A DNA stretch of 40,541 bases from Hyphomicrobiales bacterium. Its GTDB lineage: Bacteria; Pseudomonadota; Alphaproteobacteria; Rhizobiales; Beijerinckiaceae. The translations under genes and the position numbers were made by a program. The notes beneath the pieces were generated by a model. That model was not told the origin of the DNA. It saw nothing but the letters and a program-made list of their open reading frames with translations, and did not search any database. Shown in pieces: positions 8,057 through 14,671 of this stretch; positions within the stretch are counted from its first letter, which is position 1, and every line of letters begins with the position of its first letter. The DNA lies in assembly GCA_026400535.1 (NCBI GenBank), contig JAPLOU010000059.1, positions 1 through 40,541 on the forward strand, read 5' to 3'.

Positions 8057-8071
8057 TTAGCGGTCCGTTAA
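8057..8071. promoter_or_regulatory. Candidate CtrA-binding site in the divergent DUF2336 / small-gene promoter
   Basis: TTAG-N7-TTAA (TTAGCGGTCCGTTAA) differs by one base from the CtrA consensus TTAA-N7-TTAA used in Alphaproteobacteria. It lies 56 bases upstream of the DUF2336 start and 80 bases upstream of the 8152 start. It overlaps a perfect inverted repeat TAACGG-CAAA-CCGTTA at 8044-8059, and a third CCGTTA lies at 8065-8070. Short sites like this occur by chance, but the region is intergenic and lower in GC than the flanks. Confidence 0.4.
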
Positions 8072-8151
8072 CCATCGCCGTTCCTGATGCGGGCAGTTGA
8101 GTCGTTTGTCCCATGCGATGCGCGCATGGGATGTCCCGGATGGAGATCGTC

Positions 8152-8355
8152 ATGGGCCAAGTGATCCCGTGGCCGAGCCCGGAGAATCGACCTGCAAGGC
8201 CCCTGCGCGAGGCGGATGGGCAAGGAGGTCGGATACTCCTGTTCCTCGGTGTCCGCTATGAACGTCACCTTGATGACGGGGACGCCCCTTTGGCGCCATC
8301 ACGTCCGGGGTCGGGACGGTCCGAGCGCCCGCCCCACCGCCGCAAGCGCGGCTGA
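8152..8355 (+). CDS. Small conserved-looking hypothetical protein
   Basis: A 67-residue product starting at ATG 8152, preceded by GGAG at 8142-8145. It begins MGQVIPWPSPENRPARP, contains a short hydrophobic-aromatic core GGRILLFLGVRYERH, and ends in a basic tail. I recall similar small proteins with an ILLFxGVRYER core in Hyphomicrobiales but cannot check this. There is no signal peptide, membrane helix or catalytic motif. The lipoprotein gene begins five bases after its stop, so the two appear to be in one operon driven from the divergent region shared with DUF2336. Confidence 0.6.
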   Translation: MGQVIPWPSPENRPARPLREADGQGGRILLFLGVRYERHLDDGDAPLAPSRPGSGRSERPPHRRKRG

Positions 8356-8360
8356 GCGCC

Positions 8361-9098
8361 GTGCGCGCCCTTGTGCTGCTGCCCCTGCTGCTGGCGGCTT
8401 GCGCGCCGCATGTGGGCGATCTTGGCCGCGCGCGTCCCTCTGTCTGGAACGAAAGCCTGCTTCCCGCTGTCGGCGACTATGTCGCCTGGGCGCGCGATGA
8501 GCGGGTCTCGCCTTTCCATTTGACCGATGACGAGGTCGAATTGCGCAACCGGGCCTGGCGCTTCGTGATGCCCGCCCATGAGCGTTCCTGGTTCCTCAAG
8601 GAGGTGCAGGAACTGGCGCGCAGCCGCATCATCCCGGTGTCGTGGCAATCGGTTGATCCCAACCGCTACCGCGTGGCGCTCCTGAGCGACAGCTTCCGGT
8701 CCGAACACTCCCGATACCGCCGTCTTGCCGAGGATGTGGTGGCGGACACGGCCCTGATCGCGCCGTTCCGGGCGATGGCCCAGCGCGTGCGCGCCGCCGA
8801 CAAGGTGCGGTTGCAGGTAGCGGGGACATCATTGGCCGTCACGCCGCCGATGCCCGAACATGCCGAGGCGCGCGTTGCGGAGAATGAGGGCCTGGTCGCA
8901 TGGGTCCGCGAACGCATGCGCCACAGGCTGCATAGCTACCGTCATGCGCTTGAGAATCTTGTGGTCGAATTGCCCTCGCGCGAGGCCGTGGCGGCGGAGC
9001 GGGCCATCATGGCGCTCGATGCCGAGGTCAGGGCCTTTGACGGGCTTGTGAGCAAGACCTATCGGCTTGGCCCACCTCCGACCGTGGTCAAGCACTGA
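8361..9098 (+). CDS. Predicted lipoprotein, function unknown
   Basis: A 245-residue protein starting at GTG 8361, five bases after the preceding stop. The N terminus MRALVLLPLLLAACAP is a lipoprotein signal peptide with lipobox LAAC. The mature part is mostly helical and highly charged (for example ELRNRAWRFVMPAHERSWFLKEVQELARSRI) with no recognised catalytic motif. It probably resides in the periplasm tethered to a membrane. A perfect hairpin spans its last codons and stop. I do not recognise a named family; homologues in related genomes are likely given the ordinary codon use and length. Confidence 0.75.
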   Translation: MRALVLLPLLLAACAPHVGDLGRARPSVWNESLLPAVGDYVAWARDERVSPFHLTDDEVELRNRAWRFVMPAHERSWFLKEVQELARSRIIPVSWQSVDPNRYRVALLSDSFRSEHSRYRRLAEDVVADTALIAPFRAMAQRVRAADKVRLQVAGTSLAVTPPMPEHAEARVAENEGLVAWVRERMRHRLHSYRHALENLVVELPSREAVAAERAIMALDAEVRAFDGLVSKTYRLGPPPTVVKH

Positions 9099-9111
9099 GC
9101 AGCTTGACCAC
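9084..9111. terminator. Perfect hairpin between two convergent genes
   Basis: GTGGTCAAGC (9084-9093) and GCTTGACCAC (9102-9111) form a 10-bp perfect stem with an 8-base loop that contains the lipoprotein stop codon (9096-9098). It sits 11 bases before the end of the convergent DUF1254-like gene. No T tract follows on either strand, so it may be a weak bidirectional terminator or an mRNA 3'-end stabiliser. Confidence 0.55.
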
Positions 9112-9122
9112 AGTTCGGCTGG

Positions 9123-9758
9123 TCAGCCCGCGCCACCGCAGGCCATGGCGCTGACCAGCGCCTGCGCGCCGGGACGGTCCGATGGTTGCCGCACCAGCGC
9201 CCGGGCCACGACGATCCCCTGCAGGGCAGGCGAGACGACCCTAAGCTCGCGCTGGCTGTCGCCGTCGTCATCGCGCGCCGCCCGTTCCTCGAACTGCTGC
9301 CGGTTGAGCACCACGAACTCGATCACGCCACGCTGCGCCGCGCGATCGGTGACGGCATAGACCACCCCGCCGCCGCGGATGTGCAGGGAGATGGCCAACG
9401 GCGTCGTGCCTGCCCGGGCGCTGACCCGGAGCGGGCCGTCGGCAAGGTCGTAGCCGCAGACCGCGATCTCGGTCAGGTCGTCTGCGTCGAGGATCGGACT
9501 GACGCCGTTCCCGTCCGGCGTGACCAGTTCGGCGCGGGCATCGGCCCCTGCAGACAGGAAGCGCGATGCCGCATCAAAGACGGCATAGCGTGGAACCAGC
9601 AGCACGGAGAGGATGTGGGCGATTCCGGCCAGCGTGCCCAGCAAGGCAAGGGCATGGACCAGCCGCGCCAACCCCGACCGCGAGCACAAGCCGTGCGTCG
9701 TCCTGCGGGCGGACCCCGTAGACGGCGTGGCAGCCAAAGGATTCGGGTCAATGTCCAC
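9123..9758 (-). CDS. Membrane-anchored DUF1254-like protein
   Basis: A 211-residue protein with a single membrane segment (about residues 30-55, LARLVHALALLGTLAGIAHILSVLLVPRYA) and a periplasmic domain. That domain includes AVCGYDLADGPLRVSARAGTTPLAISLHIRGGGVVYAVTDRAAQRG. It pairs with the DUF1214-like gene upstream; such DUF1254/DUF1214-type membrane proteins commonly occur as neighbours. The start at 9758 overlaps the upstream stop by 11 bases, so the two are translationally coupled. Family assignment rests on context and overall pattern, not on a diagnostic motif. Function unknown. Confidence 0.62.
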   Translation of the reverse strand: MDIDPNPLAATPSTGSARRTTHGLCSRSGLARLVHALALLGTLAGIAHILSVLLVPRYAVFDAASRFLSAGADARAELVTPDGNGVSPILDADDLTEIAVCGYDLADGPLRVSARAGTTPLAISLHIRGGGVVYAVTDRAAQRGVIEFVVLNRQQFEERAARDDDGDSQRELRVVSPALQGIVVARALVRQPSDRPGAQALVSAMACGGAG

Positions 9759-10383
9759 AGATGATCCGTTCGATGCGCGGCAGGAAGCCGGGGCTGAGTT
9801 GCCCGAGGCTGGCGGCGAGCGGTGTATCGTAGAACCTCAGCACAAGGCCGAAGCGTCCGGCCTGCGGCACCCTGAGCCAGTTGCCGGCAGCGATCCGGGA
9901 TGAGACCGTGATCAGGATGTCCGCGCTTTCGGATGTCACAAGATCGGCGTCGCTGAGGGCCGCCGCATCCGGTCCCGTCAGCGCCCGGTCGGCAAGATCA
10001 ACAACAGCCAGCGTCCATCCGCGCGAGGGGATGGAGTTGCCGACGACGCGGTAGCTGCAACTGCCGGTCAGCGGGGCCCCCGCATCATCGGTTCTTGCAT
10101 TGAGCCGAATCCCCTCGCCCACCGCCAGCGGCAGATGCGGCCCGCGTGCCAGCAGGGCCCTGCCATAAGGATCGACTTCGCTGGAGCCGATGCGCGGGAA
10201 GGTCTGCCATGGACCGAGCCGGTAGGCGCCCAAAGGCGGCCGTTCTCCGAGCATGACAGCGGTGCTGCCGATCCCTGCAATCAGGGCCAGAAGAATGATC
10301 ACCGCAAGGGAGCGTGTCTTCAGGCCGCCGTCGGCGGCACGGATAGGGCCGCGGTCCTGAAAGCTAAGCGGCCCCAGCGCCAT
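9748..10383 (-). CDS. DUF1214-domain membrane-anchored protein
   Basis: Read from the ATG at 10383, one base past the end of the penicillin-binding-protein gene, this gives 211 residues. An N-terminal membrane segment (TRSLAVIILLALIAGIGSTAVML, about residues 22-45) is followed by a beta-rich periplasmic domain. The domain ends in GNWLRVPQAGRFGLVLRFYDTPLAASLGQLSPGFLPRIERI; GNWL-P.....F.L.LR.Y is the recurring C-terminal signature of DUF1214. DUF1214 proteins are uncharacterised. The near-zero spacing to the PBP and the overlap with the DUF1254-like gene indicate one operon, so a role in cell-wall or envelope maintenance is a reasonable but unproven inference. Confidence 0.7.
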   Translation of the reverse strand: MALGPLSFQDRGPIRAADGGLKTRSLAVIILLALIAGIGSTAVMLGERPPLGAYRLGPWQTFPRIGSSEVDPYGRALLARGPHLPLAVGEGIRLNARTDDAGAPLTGSCSYRVVGNSIPSRGWTLAVVDLADRALTGPDAAALSDADLVTSESADILITVSSRIAAGNWLRVPQAGRFGLVLRFYDTPLAASLGQLSPGFLPRIERIICGH

Positions 10384-10384
10384 C

Positions 10385-12637
10385 TCAGCGCACCTCGGTG
10401 ATCTTGCCCTGGGTGGCAGGATTGTCCGTCGCACGGAAGCCACTGGCCGCGGACACATCGACGGGCTTTGGAGGCTGCACGTCGCGGAACATCGCCCCGA
10501 TCGTGCTGATCACCTCGAAAGACTGCCGGTTGAGGTGGCCGCTGCGCAATTGCTTCAGGCGTTCGTCGCTGTCAGGTTGCAGCGGTTTGGCGGCAGCGAC
10601 TGCAGCGCCAGCGCGCGGATCGGCTGGCGCCACCGGAATGCCGGGAACGGGCTTGAGGTCGAGCCCGGTGTGGGCGAAGGCCATGATTTCCTTGAATGTC
10701 ATGGCCGGAAGCGAGCCGCCGGTCATGTTGGCGGTCTCGCTGGAATCGTCATTGCCGTACCAGACGCCGGTGCTCATGTTGCCGGTGTAGCCGACATACC
10801 ACGCATCCTTGTAGCCGTTGGTCGTGCCCGTCTTGCCGGCCGACACCACGCCTGCGAGCGCGGCCCTGCGGCCCGTTCCTTCGACGGGAACGCGCGACAG
10901 GATGAAGTTCATGTCGTCCGCCACCTGCACCGGCACCACCTGTTCGGGGCGATGGCCATCCTTGTCGCGCTTCCACAGCACGGTGCCATTCGAGGCGTAG
11001 ACCTCGGTGGCGGCATAGGGCGTTGACTGGCGGCCGCGGTTGGCCAGGGTCGAGAAGCCAGCCGTCATGTCGAGGACCGTAACCTCGGCCGCGCCGATCG
11101 GCAAGGCGACGCTGTCTGTCAATGGCGTCGACACCAGCCCCATCCTGCGGCTCATCTCAATGATGCGCTTGCGCCCCAACGCCGCAGCACGGCCGTCATG
11201 CGTCTCGCCGAGCGCGCGGCCCATCTGGATCGACATCCGGACCGGGATCGTGTTGATCGACTTCGCCATGGCGATCGTCAGCGGCATCGAGCCGGCGTAG
11301 GAGCGGCCATAGTTGTTGGGGCACCAGTTGCCGATGCAGACCGGCGCGTCGGTGACAATCGAGTTAGGCTTGTACAGGCCCTGCGCCATGGCCGCAGTGT
11401 AGACGAAGGGCTTGAACGATGAGCCTGGCTGACGGGCCGCGTCTGTGGCGCGGTTGAACTGGCTGGCGCCATAGTCACGCCCGCCTACCATGGCTCTGAC
11501 GCCGCCATCGATGTCCATCGTGACCGTCGCCGCCTGGCTGGCACCATAGTCCGGCCCGAACTGCCGCAGGATCTGCTCGACGGCCTGCTCCGACTTCGCC
11601 TGGATGGCCGGATCATGCGGCGTCTTCACAGTTAGCACCCGATCCGCGCCGAATACCCCCGCATCGGCCAGTTTCCTGACCTCCTCGAAGGCCCAGTCGA
11701 GATAGTAGTCCGGCGAGGCGTTCCGTCCGCGGTCGATGGCGGTTGCGGGGTTGCGGCGCGCGCCATCCACCTGGCCTGCGCTGAGGAACCTGGCCTCGAC
11801 CATGTTGGACAGCACATCGCTTGCCCGCGCGCGGGCAGCCGGCAGGTTCACATGCGGCGCGAACCGTGTCGGTGCCTTGAACAGGCCGGCGAGCATGGCC
11901 GACTCTGCCAGGGTGATGTCCTTGACCGACTTGCCGAAGTAGTATTCTGCCGCTGCACCCACACCAAAGGCGCCGCCGCCCATGTAGGCCCTGTCGAGAT
12001 AGAGCTTCAGGATTTCGTTCTTGGTCAGGCGCTGCTCCAGCCAGATGGCAAGGAACGCCTCCTTGATCTTGCGGTCGAGCGAGCGCTGGTTCGACAGGAA
12101 CAGGTTCTTGGCCAGCTGCTGCGTGATGGTCGAGCCGCCCTGCAACACACCCGAGGCGCGCGCGTTGACGGTCAGCGCCCGTGTCAGTCCAACCGGATCG
12201 ATGCCGTAATGGTCGAAGAAGCGACGATCCTCCGTTGCGAGCGCGGCCTTCACGAGGTGATCGGGCAATTGCTCGAGCTTGACCGAGTCGTCCTGCCGGA
12301 TCCCGCGCTTGCCGATCTCCGAGCCGTAGCGATCGAGAAACGTCACGGCCAGCGGCTGGCGGCGCACGAAATCCTCGCTGGCGTCGCGCACCGATGAATG
12401 GGCAAGCACGGTGAGCAGGGTCAATCCGGCGATCCCGACGCTCAGGGCCTCGCTAGCCAGCTCATTGGCCCAGCGTGTCGGCCCTGACACCGTGAAGGCT
12501 CCCATGAGCGACCGGAACCGCTCATAGCGTTCGGCAGCCGAGCGCCCGGCAGCGTAAAGCGACGAATCGATCGCCGCGTCCGCCCCGAGCGCCAGACGCC
12601 TGAGCCTGCTCCACAAGGTCTTGCGGCGAAACTCCAC
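10385..12637 (-). CDS. Bifunctional penicillin-binding protein (PBP1a-type glycosyltransferase/transpeptidase)
   Basis: I start the gene at GTG 12637 because AAGGA lies eight bases upstream and the protein then begins MEFRRKTLWSRLRRL, giving 750 residues. In-frame starts further upstream (12712, 12790) add poorly supported sequence. One membrane helix (about residues 60-85) anchors the protein. The glycosyltransferase domain (family GT51) contains ATEDRRFFDHYGID with catalytic Glu136 and GGSTITQQLAKNLFL. The transpeptidase domain has the three class A motifs: SSFK (active Ser406 with Lys409), SIN (460-462) and KTGTTNG (Lys602). It polymerises lipid II and crosslinks peptidoglycan in the periplasm. 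The C-terminal tail is Ala/Pro rich. The DUF1214 and DUF1254-like genes follow in the same operon. Confidence 0.95.
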   Translation of the reverse strand: MEFRRKTLWSRLRRLALGADAAIDSSLYAAGRSAAERYERFRSLMGAFTVSGPTRWANELASEALSVGIAGLTLLTVLAHSSVRDASEDFVRRQPLAVTFLDRYGSEIGKRGIRQDDSVKLEQLPDHLVKAALATEDRRFFDHYGIDPVGLTRALTVNARASGVLQGGSTITQQLAKNLFLSNQRSLDRKIKEAFLAIWLEQRLTKNEILKLYLDRAYMGGGAFGVGAAAEYYFGKSVKDITLAESAMLAGLFKAPTRFAPHVNLPAARARASDVLSNMVEARFLSAGQVDGARRNPATAIDRGRNASPDYYLDWAFEEVRKLADAGVFGADRVLTVKTPHDPAIQAKSEQAVEQILRQFGPDYGASQAATVTMDIDGGVRAMVGGRDYGASQFNRATDAARQPGSSFKPFVYTAAMAQGLYKPNSIVTDAPVCIGNWCPNNYGRSYAGSMPLTIAMAKSINTIPVRMSIQMGRALGETHDGRAAALGRKRIIEMSRRMGLVSTPLTDSVALPIGAAEVTVLDMTAGFSTLANRGRQSTPYAATEVYASNGTVLWKRDKDGHRPEQVVPVQVADDMNFILSRVPVEGTGRRAALAGVVSAGKTGTTNGYKDAWYVGYTGNMSTGVWYGNDDSSETANMTGGSLPAMTFKEIMAFAHTGLDLKPVPGIPVAPADPRAGAAVAAAKPLQPDSDERLKQLRSGHLNRQSFEVISTIGAMFRDVQPPKPVDVSAASGFRATDNPATQGKITEVR

Positions 12638-12997
12638 CGTGAGCGTCCTTCGATCCCGGGATGAAGCAGCCCTGTGCCGGACCGGTTCACTCCGTGTTAA
12701 ACATTGTCCCATGCCGCAACGCAATCGTCTTGCCGAGGCTGCTGGCTGAGGTGACCGGAAGGTGATCGCACGGATCGGGCCAGCACACACGGATGGTCAC
12801 TGTGCCGTGCGACGTGTTTTTGTCCGGCGTCGTTGCATCGAAGCATGCTGTGAATGTGGCCTGAATGGTTAATGAATGGAAAAAGAGTTAATTTTACCCT
12901 ATTGCAACATTGATCTTGAAGTGCGGCGAGCAACAGATCAGAACAACATCAATTCAAGTCAAAACGAATTTTCATTGTGCAGGGAACCAAAGCTGCC
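12638..12997. other. Divergent intergenic region, AT-rich centre
   Basis: This 360-base gap lies between the PBP and the secreted repeat-protein genes. Bases about 12860-12975 are markedly AT-rich compared with the window, including two GTTAAT copies within 12867-12893, and probably contain the promoter of the plus-strand gene. I see no clear consensus -35/-10 pair and no credible small gene or RNA structure. Confidence 0.45.
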
Positions 12998-13582
12998 ATG
13001 GTCAAGATCCTTATGACGTCGTTGATGGCGACCGCCGCCATTGCCCTGGGTTCGACGCTCGCCCATGCCGGCGGCAACTGCTACGGCTCTGCCTGCTACA
13101 AGCTTGTCTCTACGCCGCCGGCCTATCAGACCGTGTCTGAACAGGTCGTGGTTCGTCCGGCCCAGCGCGTCGCCCGGCACATTCCTGCGGAATTCAGCAC
13201 CGTTTCCGAGACAGTCATTGTCCAGCCGGCCCGCGTCGTGGCCCGCCACACGCCTGCCGAGTATGGCACTGTCGCCGAAACGGTGTTGGTCGCTCCGGCC
13301 CGCAAGGTTTGGCAGGTCAGCGTCGACAAGTTCGGGAACAAGACCGGTTGCTGGGTGGTGGCACCTGCGCAGTATGCCACCCGCCACCGTCAGGTCGTGA
13401 TCCGCGAAGCGCAGGTGCATCACGAGACCATTCCCGCCGTTCATGCCGAGCGCCGCCGCACGATCATGGTGCGTCCCGCCATGGTGCAGCATGATGTTAT
13501 CCCCGCCGAATACGTGACGCGCCATCGCCATGTGATGGTCCATCCCGGCTCCAGCTCCTGGGCGCCTGTTCGCGGCTACTGA
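12998..13582 (+). CDS. Secreted histidine-rich repeat protein, function unknown
   Basis: Starting at ATG 12998 gives 194 residues; an in-frame GTG at 12977 would add seven. A signal peptide (MVKILMTSLMATAAIALGSTLAHA) with an AHA cleavage site is followed by GGNCYGSACYKLV and then tandem degenerate repeats of about 24 residues. The repeat theme is P-A-x-Y/F-x-T-V-x-E-x-V-x-V-x-P-A-x-x-V-x-R-H-x-P-A-E. Three clear copies lie in the first half and more divergent, His/Arg-rich copies in the second. Predicted extended beta repeats and many His residues suggest a periplasmic or surface structural or metal-binding protein; this is inference. A strong terminator follows, so the gene is probably monocistronic. 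Confidence 0.78.
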   Translation: MVKILMTSLMATAAIALGSTLAHAGGNCYGSACYKLVSTPPAYQTVSEQVVVRPAQRVARHIPAEFSTVSETVIVQPARVVARHTPAEYGTVAETVLVAPARKVWQVSVDKFGNKTGCWVVAPAQYATRHRQVVIREAQVHHETIPAVHAERRRTIMVRPAMVQHDVIPAEYVTRHRHVMVHPGSSSWAPVRGY

Positions 13583-13613
13583 GTTTCGATATCCTGCATC
13601 ACAGGTTTGACTT

Positions 13614-13641
13614 GCCCCGGCTGCGAAGCCGGGGCTTTTTT
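13614..13641 (+). terminator. Intrinsic terminator after the repeat-protein gene
   Basis: GCCCCGGCT (13614-13622) pairs perfectly with AGCCGGGGC (13627-13635) around a GCGA tetraloop, followed by six T residues. It lies 31 bases after the stop codon. Confidence 0.93.
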
Positions 13642-13786
13642 GCGGTGCCACGCTAGGCGCCAGCATCCACGATCCAGCCCCTGTTCCACGCCAGCATCTT
13701 TCCATGCGCACCTTGCAGATCTGTCGCGCGCTCGCCACATATGCGTGGCGAGCGATAGCGCCGCAGCAAACCAGAGGAGAGAGACG

Positions 13787-14488
13787 ATGACGCCGCAGGA
13801 ACGCGACGTAATCGCCGGTATTTTTGATCGGCTTAGACCTGCTGCCAGCCAGTCACGCGACCCTGAAGCGGACCGTTTCATCGCCGAGCGGCTACAGCAG
13901 CAGCCTTATGCCGCCTATGCGATGGCGCAGTCGATGTATGTGCAGGAACAGGCCCTGCTCAACATGCAGGCCCAGATCGAGCAGCTCCAGGCGCAGGTGC
14001 AGCAGCTTCAGAGCCAGCCGGCGCCCCAGCCTTCGGGCGGGTTCCTTTCGGGTCTGTTTGGCGGCAGTGCCCCCGCGCGTCCGGCGGCTCCTCCTGCTCA
14101 GCCGATGCAGCGTCCGATGATGGGTCAGCCGATGGCGCCGCAGCAAGGTGGCCCCTGGGCCGGACAGCAGGCCGCGGCCCAGCAGGGCGGCCCATGGGGT
14201 GGTCAGGCCCAACAGCCGGCCCAACGTCAGGGAGGCGGCTTCCTGCAGACCGCCATGGCGACAGCGGCCGGCGTTGCCGGCGGCATGGTGCTCGGCAATG
14301 TGCTGATGAATGCGATGCAGGGCAGCAAGAGCGACCCCGCGAGCCAGACGGCATCGACGCCCGAGCCGGCGGCAGCCAATAGCGTCGGCCAGCAGGATGT
14401 CGATCAGGGCGCGCCGGAAATGCTGCCTGCGTCCTATGAAGACCCCGGCATGTTTGACGACGGGGGCAGCAGCGACGAGTGGGCATGA
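13787..14488 (+). CDS. DUF2076 family protein
   Basis: A 233-residue protein starting at ATG 13787, preceded by GAGGAGAGAG; frames extending upstream lack a comparable ribosome-binding site. The N-terminal domain MTPQERDVIAGIFDRLR...DPEADRFIAERLQQQPYAAYAMAQSMYVQEQAL followed by a coiled-coil NMQAQIEQLQAQVQQLQSQ is characteristic of DUF2076. The centre is Gln/Gly/Pro-rich with a repeated QQGGPW motif, then comes a glycine-rich hydrophobic stretch FLQTAMATAAGVAGGMVLGNVLMNAM, and an acidic C terminus with DDGGSSDEWA. Proteins of this family are annotated as possible periplasmic sensors, but there is no cleavable signal peptide here, so the compartment is uncertain. A terminator follows. Confidence 0.88.
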   Translation: MTPQERDVIAGIFDRLRPAASQSRDPEADRFIAERLQQQPYAAYAMAQSMYVQEQALLNMQAQIEQLQAQVQQLQSQPAPQPSGGFLSGLFGGSAPARPAAPPAQPMQRPMMGQPMAPQQGGPWAGQQAAAQQGGPWGGQAQQPAQRQGGGFLQTAMATAAGVAGGMVLGNVLMNAMQGSKSDPASQTASTPEPAAANSVGQQDVDQGAPEMLPASYEDPGMFDDGGSSDEWA

Positions 14489-14531
14489 TACCCGCCATCA
14501 CCGTCGCGTGCTGATGCCGTATCCCAGACCG

Positions 14532-14559
14532 CCCACCGGCCCAGGCCGGTGGGTTTTTT
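14532..14559 (+). terminator. Intrinsic terminator after the DUF2076 gene
   Basis: CCCACCGGC (14532-14540) pairs with GCCGGTGGG (14545-14553) across a four-base loop and is followed by six T residues, 44 bases downstream of the DUF2076 stop. Confidence 0.93.
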
Positions 14560-14607
14560 CGTGGGACGGGTGGCCCTCGGACGGCAAGCTGCTCTGCCAA
14601 GCACGCA

Positions 14608-14637
14608 GCGCGTGCCATGACTGCGCGTGCCATGACT
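14608..14637 (+). repeat. Exact 2 x 15-bp tandem repeat upstream of mbfA
   Basis: The unit GCGCGTGCCATGACT occurs at 14608-14622 and again, with no intervening base, at 14623-14637. The second copy ends 13 bases before the candidate -10 element of mbfA, so the repeat covers the expected -35 region. It could be a regulatory repeat or a recent slippage duplication. Confidence 0.85.
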
Positions 14638-14645
14638 TGCCAGAT

Positions 14646-14666
14646 AAATTATAATCATTCTAAATT
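14646..14666 (+). promoter_or_regulatory. Candidate Irr-type iron-control element overlapping the mbfA -10 region
   Basis: An imperfect palindrome with 10-base arms (AAATTATAAT and ATTCTAAATT around one central C; 8 of 10 positions complementary) ends five bases before the mbfA start codon. The right half, TTCTAAA, matches the half-site of the ICE motif bound by Irr in Rhizobiales. TATAAT at 14650-14655 is a perfect -10 hexamer, which would place transcription initiation about 10 bases before the ATG. Irr control of mbfA is known in Bradyrhizobium and Agrobacterium; that this site serves it here is inference. Confidence 0.62.
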
Positions 14667-14671
14667 GTAGC

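Noticed and set aside
12867..12893. Two GTTAAT copies upstream of the repeat-protein gene as a CtrA site
   Set aside because: The TTAA cores are about 15 bases apart instead of seven, so they do not match the CtrA arrangement.
14100..14230. Repetitive DNA within the DUF2076 gene considered as a CRISPR-like or satellite repeat
   Set aside because: It encodes a Gln/Gly/Pro-rich linker with two QQGGPW copies; spacing and identity are not CRISPR-like.
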